Source of the DNA: Malurus cyaneus samueli
Lineage: Eukaryota; Chordata; Aves; Passeriformes; Maluridae
Direction: 5' to 3'
Length of the DNA stretch: 64,000 nt
NCBI GenBank assembly: GCA_009741485.1
Contig: CM019214.1
Span: forward strand, 58,680,506 to 58,744,505
The notes under the pieces are model-generated. The model ran no database searches, was not told the DNA's origin, and saw only the letters and a program-made list of their open reading frames with translations. The position numbers and the translations under genes were made by a program. Of the stretch, positions 58,946 to 64,000 are shown piece by piece; the stretch's first letter is position 1; each line of letters begins with the position of its first letter.

Positions 58946-60690
58946 TTGTGTGACAATTTGTGTGCCCATCCAGTGCCCGTTTGTGGCTTCCAAACCCATC
59001 ACCCACCTTTCATGGTGACAGAACTCAAACAGAGCGAGCAGCAAATGCATCAGGGTTGAGTAAACCATGTAAAGCAGCTTCCCAAAACATGGAGAGAAAT
59101 GGCAATTCCGTATGGGAATGACCAAAATTCATCCCAAAGCCCATCAAAATAACAACTTCTCTGAATCCAGTCAAGAGAAAGAGCTTTGTAAAAACAACCC
59201 TGCTATTGGAGAAAGACTGCCTATACGGACGAAAATGTTTGTATGAAAATAAAAATATAAGATTTTTTTTTCACATTTCTACTTGCTCATTGTCTTTCCA
59301 CCCTTTGACATTTGTCAGCAATTAAAGAAGTATTTGTGAAGCATAAATCTTCTCCTGTCCCTTCCTGTAGTTAAAAGCAAATATGCAGCTCAGGATTAAT
59401 AAATACTTGCATATTTTGTAATCGATAGCACGCTTTTAACATTGGGGAACTCAAACTTGTAGCCTGGAAGAGCATATCCATGGTGTGGATTTAATCTTCA
59501 ATTATAGAAGAGAGCAAACAATGAAGAGCAAGCTGGATCTCTTACATGATCTGGAGAGTATAAAGCTATATCTCTACTGACTGCAATGCAATGCAATGCA
59601 AAAAAAAAATAAAAAATAGGGAGCATGAGATTATGCAGAAAGATAGCTTAGAAAAGTATAAATATTTGCATGTTTTTGTTCCACAAGAGGATGAAGGAAG
59701 AACTTTTTTTCAATAGTTTAAAAAATTTCTTTCTTCTACAGTTTTGATCTTCAGATTCAAGTTCTGTGGTTTTATTTCTTTGCAGAATGAGCAAAGTTGT
59801 TAGTGTACTCCTTGTTTGTGTCATTATGAGGGAACTGACAGAAAAAAAAAGACCTGACACTAAATCTTGGAGATACAAATGGTATTTCCACTTCACAAAT
59901 AAATACATACATACATGAAATTAATATATATATATATTCCTGTTCTCATAAACAGGATCTCACTGATAAAGCAGGGCATTACAGAGAGCAGGAAGCTTTG
60001 CTGTGACATGTACTGCAGCCTTTTATAGAAAGATACAGAAAAGAGAAGAGAGTCCAGAAAATAAAGAATATCCTTGGCATGTTTAAAATGAGAATAGTAC
60101 ACAAGAAACAGCCAATTTAAAAATTGCATTGTTATCAATTTAACGTTCCCTTCAGACAAAAAAAAATAGCAGTCTCAAGTATAATAACTTGCAGCCATTG
60201 GTAAATGATCATAGCAATATTTCTTCACAGTCTGCCTTTCTGACAGCCCTGTAATATACTCTGTTGAGGTTAGAAAAGTAAGAATTCTAACACTAGATAC
60301 ATGACTGGGCCAAGAATGTATATTCTAAGCAAAAAAGACTATGTTCAGCAAAGGTAATTATAATTCATTTGAAAAAAAAATCACAGGGGGTACTTCAGAG
60401 TCCGGCTTTTCCCAACAAATAGAACTAACTAAATAGAAGTAGAGTTTTTATACAAGTTTTAGTAAGACATCCTGTAGAATTTGTATTGAACTTGTATTGT
60501 ATTTGTATTGAACTGTGTATTTCATATAATAAGTTAGAAAGATTCTAATTTCTTATTAATTTCTTTAATTTCTAAATAGATTTCCTATAAAAGTGTACTC
60601 CATTGTAAAATTCTGCCTGATTGCTCTGTAAACATGTGCTCCAGAGCACAGCCCTTTGAGATATTGCAGTCTAGATTGAGAAATTGCATA
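58946..60690. other. AT-rich non-coding DNA
   Basis: No gene or named repeat. Simple sequences are four TGCAA units (59582-59601), an ATAC run and a TA run near 59904-59938. Confidence 0.55.
59582..59601. repeat. (TGCAA)4 microsatellite followed by poly(A)
   Basis: Four perfect TGCAA units run straight into a 9-base A run. Confidence 0.9.
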
Positions 60691-61127
60691 GGAGATTAAA
60701 AGGGAAAAGCATAAGAAATTGGATCAGCTCTGTTCTTCCTGTGTCATCATATGATCAAAATGTAGCATGTGAAATATTATCTGATTTTCCATAGTGTCTA
60801 ACTTTAGCAGTCTCTCAACCAAGAGATGGCATGAAGAGTTTCTAAGAATTTGTATAAACACAAGTAGAAATTTTGTAGTAGCACTTTTTGACTTCTGTCC
60901 TTTGAATGCACGGCCTGGCTGATTAAGAGTGTGGAGTGACCAAGCCAAGAATAGGGACTGATCAGCAAATAATAGGGACTGATTTTGATGACATGCCTGA
61001 AAATGAGAATTTTGATCTGTGCAAGAACTCTTACACAAAATTAGTAATCTCCAGAATAGAGTGAGGAGGTATTGTTTAATACACATATCTTAATCTGTCA
61101 ATAATACTTGTGAGGTTTTACATATTT

Positions 61128-61549
61128 TGTGGAGAGCCTGTTCAAGGCCTGGTTAAGGGATAGAAGGCCTGTGAATATTCTGGAACTGTCTGAGCCGTTG
61201 GCCATCGTTAGGCACGAGCGGCAGGTGCAGTAACAGTTGCAGTAGGTCCCTGTCCCGTGTACCCTCGTGACCACGAGACCTGTTAATGTATCTAATGGTA
61301 AAAGGGAGTCAGCACGGAGACCTGTAAGGCAGAGTTGCCATAAAAGGCAATACCTATCGTTAGCAGGGGCTGATAGCTTAAGTTACTGTTATTATCGTTA
61401 GGAAAACGTTGGTTTAAACAGTTATTACCGTTAGGAAGTCAGGCTGTATAAACCGCTGTTGCGCACACAACAAATTTCAGAGCGGTCTACCAGACCCAGA
61501 GGTTGTTTGTGCGTCTCTCCCGTCGCCCTGACAAATGGTTGCTCCGACA
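61128..61549 (+). mobile_element. Solo LTR, 422 bp, duplicate of the 50.3-kb LTR
   Basis: It has the same TGTGGAGAGCC start, CTCCGACA end and TATTT flanks (61123-61127 and 61550-61554) as the first copy. Identical target site and flanks show it was copied with block C and not inserted independently. Confidence 0.82.
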
Positions 61550-62278
61550 TATTTGCTTGAACAGTTTTTTTGTATTGTTTTGTAACTAGAAGGTTACTGT
61601 CTGTATTACACTGTCTTTCCCATCATCTGCTGGAATCTTTAAAAAAACAGACAGCAGGAATTAGTGTTCTCTTTCCCATAGAAATGGGTTTCAGTGACAA
61701 ATTCATTAACTAGACACAAACATCATATTTTTAAAAGTTGGGATTCCTTTTTTTTTTTCTGGAATCAATTCATTAATATGCTGATTTTATACTATAGCAT
61801 GTAAAGAAAGAAAGTAATAAGAGAGACAGAAAATCAGAAAGAAAAGTTTAAACCTTTCGGATGGCTCATTCCTGAGGCAGTTCAGCAATTTATCTCATAA
61901 AAACGGCACCATGTTTGCTAAGGTGTATTATCTCTCAGACACTCTTCAATGTTTAGTTCAGTCACTTATTTAAAGGCACTTTTCTTATTCAAATTTATAC
62001 TGGAATTTCACTTTTTATGGCTGACTCATGTAATAGTGGGCATTTTAAAAATTGTCATTGAATATTTCAGTTTCAAAGATGATGTCCATACCTGTTCTTT
62101 GGTATGTTACTCTGAGTTTCTCTTGTAAATTCATAGTTGCCTAGTGACTAGGTGTTTAAAGATAGCTTCAGTTTCTAATGACATAGAATTAGCTATATCT
62201 GCATCTTTCACTTTCAAAAACCTATTTCTTGTTTTCCAAAAGTCATATGACAACAAATGAGATCCCCTCTCTCTTCTC

Positions 62279-62603
62279 AGCAGTAAAGAGGCCCAGCTCT
62301 CACAGTGTCTTCTCCTAAGAGATGCTCCAGATCCCTCACCATCTTTGTGGCCTCTGCTGGACCCTTTCCAGAAGCTCCTTGTTTTCCTTGTCCTGAGGAG
62401 CCCAGAACTGGACACAGCACTCCAGATGTGGCTTCACTGGGGCCAAGCAGAGGGGGCGTAACCCCTCCCTTGACCTGCTGGTCACTCTTTCCAATGCACC
62501 CCAGGACCAGGCCTCCTGGCCACAAAGGCACTGCCAGCTCATGGTCAGTTTGCCCTCCCAGCACTCCCAGGTCCTTCCCAGCAGAGCTGCTCTCCAGCAA
62601 GAG
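62279..62603 (-). mobile_element. CR1 fragment, minus orientation, cut by the gap
   Basis: This is the same CR1 as at 51447-52190: CCCAGAACTGGACACAGCACT, CCTTGACCTGCTGGTCACTC, CAGCACTCCCAGGTCCTTCC. It is interrupted at the N run. Confidence 0.88.
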
Positions 62604-62613
62604 NNNNNNNNNN
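62604..62613. other. Assembly gap, 10 N
   Basis: Ten N separate the CR1 of block C from unrelated retroviral-like sequence. The gap size is probably arbitrary. Confidence 0.98.
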
Positions 62614-63510
62614 CTCCTGGTGACAGGCCCTCTGGTCTGAATAGACGCGATTTGGAGAAGGCCTTCCCCCTAATCTCTTTCCTCAGCTGCTGATGGTTCT
62701 CCTCCATTTTGTTCTCCACTTTCTGTATGCGTTCTGACAGGCTTGTTTCCACAGCTGAAATTCTTGCATGTGTGGGGCATGCACAGTATCTGCATATGCA
62801 CGGAGCTTTTCGCCACAGCAAGACAGTCTCATCCCTTCATTGCATTTCATCATTGCTAAAGCAGAGGCATATTCTTTTGGCCCAAGTCGCACAAGTTTTA
62901 GCCACATCAGCGGTGTGCATTTTACCATGTCTGGGCTCCTGATTGTTTGATCATTTGAGAAGATGATCTCCGACACTGCCAGCTCTCTCAAGCATTTAAT
63001 CCCTGTTCTATGTTTCCACCAAGGTTGATGTATCTGGGATCTTCTACACACATGTATCTTTCCCTACACTTTTTAGGAGCGGCCCAGAGACTGAGAGTTC
63101 AGACCCCTTGCCATCCCTTGGTCAATAGCAGCATCACCTGACAGGGATCCCAACTGCATCGCTTCACCACCACCAGCAACATATTTCACCTGCGTGTCCC
63201 AGACACGGACCAGCCAGCCCAATAAAGATTCATTGGGCAGTCTTCTGTAATCTACCCTTAAGCCACGAATGTTTTCTGGGGTCAGAGACTCAACAATAAC
63301 TACCGGTTCAGATTCCCTGCTACCTGTGAGGTTGTTGGCTGCCCGTCATCATCTACAGGGCGAACGGATTTGGTTTTATGTTTCTTCCTCTGGATAGGGG
63401 CAACTGCTACTGGCTTAAGCTCACTGTCTGGTTTAGCTAGCCTGAGTGACTGGGGTGTCTGCTGACTTGTCCTTTGGTCCCTCCGGCTCTGTCTCCTGCC
63501 CTACAGCATT
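62614..63510 (-). pseudogene. Endogenous retrovirus gag-like remnant, broken
   Basis: Read on the minus strand, pieces of several frames resemble the gag polyprotein of avian endogenous retroviruses. The longest open piece is at 63051-62683 and contains KCLRELAVSEIIFSNDQ. Upstream, another frame has a tryptophan-rich LGWLVRVWDTQ segment. Stops and frame changes occur between the pieces, so no intact protein can be made. Gag is the virion structural precursor. This copy is a fossil and is not joined to a pol region or an LTR within the window. The assignment is from recall of the family and is moderate. Confidence 0.5.
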
Positions 63511-64000
63511 GAGCAGTGTGCGATAACATTAGCCAGACCCAGCATATTGCAATGAGCTTCTTTTCCTTACAGTTCTCATTGCATTCTCTTTCAAGTATTT
63601 TCCCACTTCAGCTGGTTCTCGACCACATCTCTTTCACCCAGCACCGGACACAGCACTTAACAACAGCGGCCCTACTCCATGCGCTCTACAAGAAACCGAC
63701 ACCTATCTCCATTCAAAGAAATCATAATCTAATCGCAGCAACAATACCTCATCACCCCCCCACATATATCCCACCAACAACCACACACCAGCCTCACAAT
63801 AAATAAACTACCACAAACACCAGGAACGACAAAGGACCATCTACGGGTCAGGCCACCTACTGGAAAAACACAAAACTGCAACAAAAACAAGCACAAACCC
63901 ATCTACACCACTTCATCGAGACAGACCATACGTACGAATCAACACGAGACTACCTAAAACGCACAGACACTATCACATAAAGACAAGGCAAACAATACCC
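63511..64000. other. G-poor, A/C-rich sequence at the window end
   Basis: From about 63600 the plus strand becomes rich in A and C and very poor in G (for example ACCTCATCACCCCCCCACAT). It has no recognisable repeat unit and no homology to the rest of the window. The change is gradual within what starts as plausible retroviral flank. It looks like low-quality read end or unpolished contig end. Confidence 0.5.

Larger units (their letters stand above)
60691..62603. repeat. Block C, copy 2
   Basis: It is the 1.9-kb duplicate of 49863-51783. It starts at GGAGATTAAAAGGGAAAAGC inside otherwise unique AT-rich DNA and is cut by an N gap inside its CR1. Differences are mainly single-base indels, for example GGCACGAGCGGC regions identical but GCACGGAGACC versus GCACGTGAGACC. 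Confidence 0.9.

Overview
The window looks like a piece of a bird genome. It is rich in 3' ends of CR1 LINEs, with the avian-type tail ending in ATTCTATG-like repeats, in both orientations. It also carries avian-type endogenous retrovirus LTRs and a gag-like remnant. The many lineage-specific duplicated copies fit a passerine or a sex-linked or microchromosomal region, but that is inference. I saw no tRNA or rRNA genes, no CRISPR array and no bacterial features.

Bases 1 to about 41,000 are AT-rich, repeat-poor non-coding DNA (intergenic or intronic). No exon there can be named with confidence. The recognisable content is about nine CR1 fragments, two solo ERV LTRs of one family (about 15.86-16.47 kb and 20.0-20.57 kb), a possible processed-pseudogene-like stretch near 22.4-22.8 kb, short tandem duplications and homopolymers.

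From about 41 kb to 58.9 kb the sequence changes abruptly to GC-rich islands separated by pyrimidine-rich tracts. This part is built from a mosaic of segmental duplications of one cassette. I label its parts B (about 700 bp AT-rich), A (degenerate CTT-rich tract), Y (GC-rich, reads on the minus strand), a CR1 block (plus strand) and X (minus-strand coding). A-Y-CR1-X occurs at 41.73-45.37 kb and again, much eroded by single-base deletions, at 45.37-48.36 kb. B-A occurs alone at 48.36-49.86 kb. B-A-Y-CR1-X occurs at 52.33-58.4 kb, and only there is X long. The long X copy has two large minus-strand open frames (487 and 317 codons) that look like one gene broken by one-base indels. It encodes a Pro/Ser/Arg-rich N-terminus, an array of exactly 60-bp (20-residue) acidic repeats, a charged middle and a basic CPC-containing C-terminus followed by an acidic tail. 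I do not recognise this family. It is the best candidate here for something undescribed.

A second duplicated block C (49.86-51.78 kb and 60.69-62.60 kb) carries a 422-425 bp solo LTR with TG...CA ends and TATTT target-site duplications, plus a CR1. The second copy ends in a 10-N gap. Beyond the gap lie a broken antisense retroviral gag-like remnant and a G-poor, low-quality-looking contig end. Several breaks (N gaps, deletion-rich copies, abrupt joins) suggest a long-read assembly with unresolved repeats, so copy number and frameshifts need raw-read confirmation.
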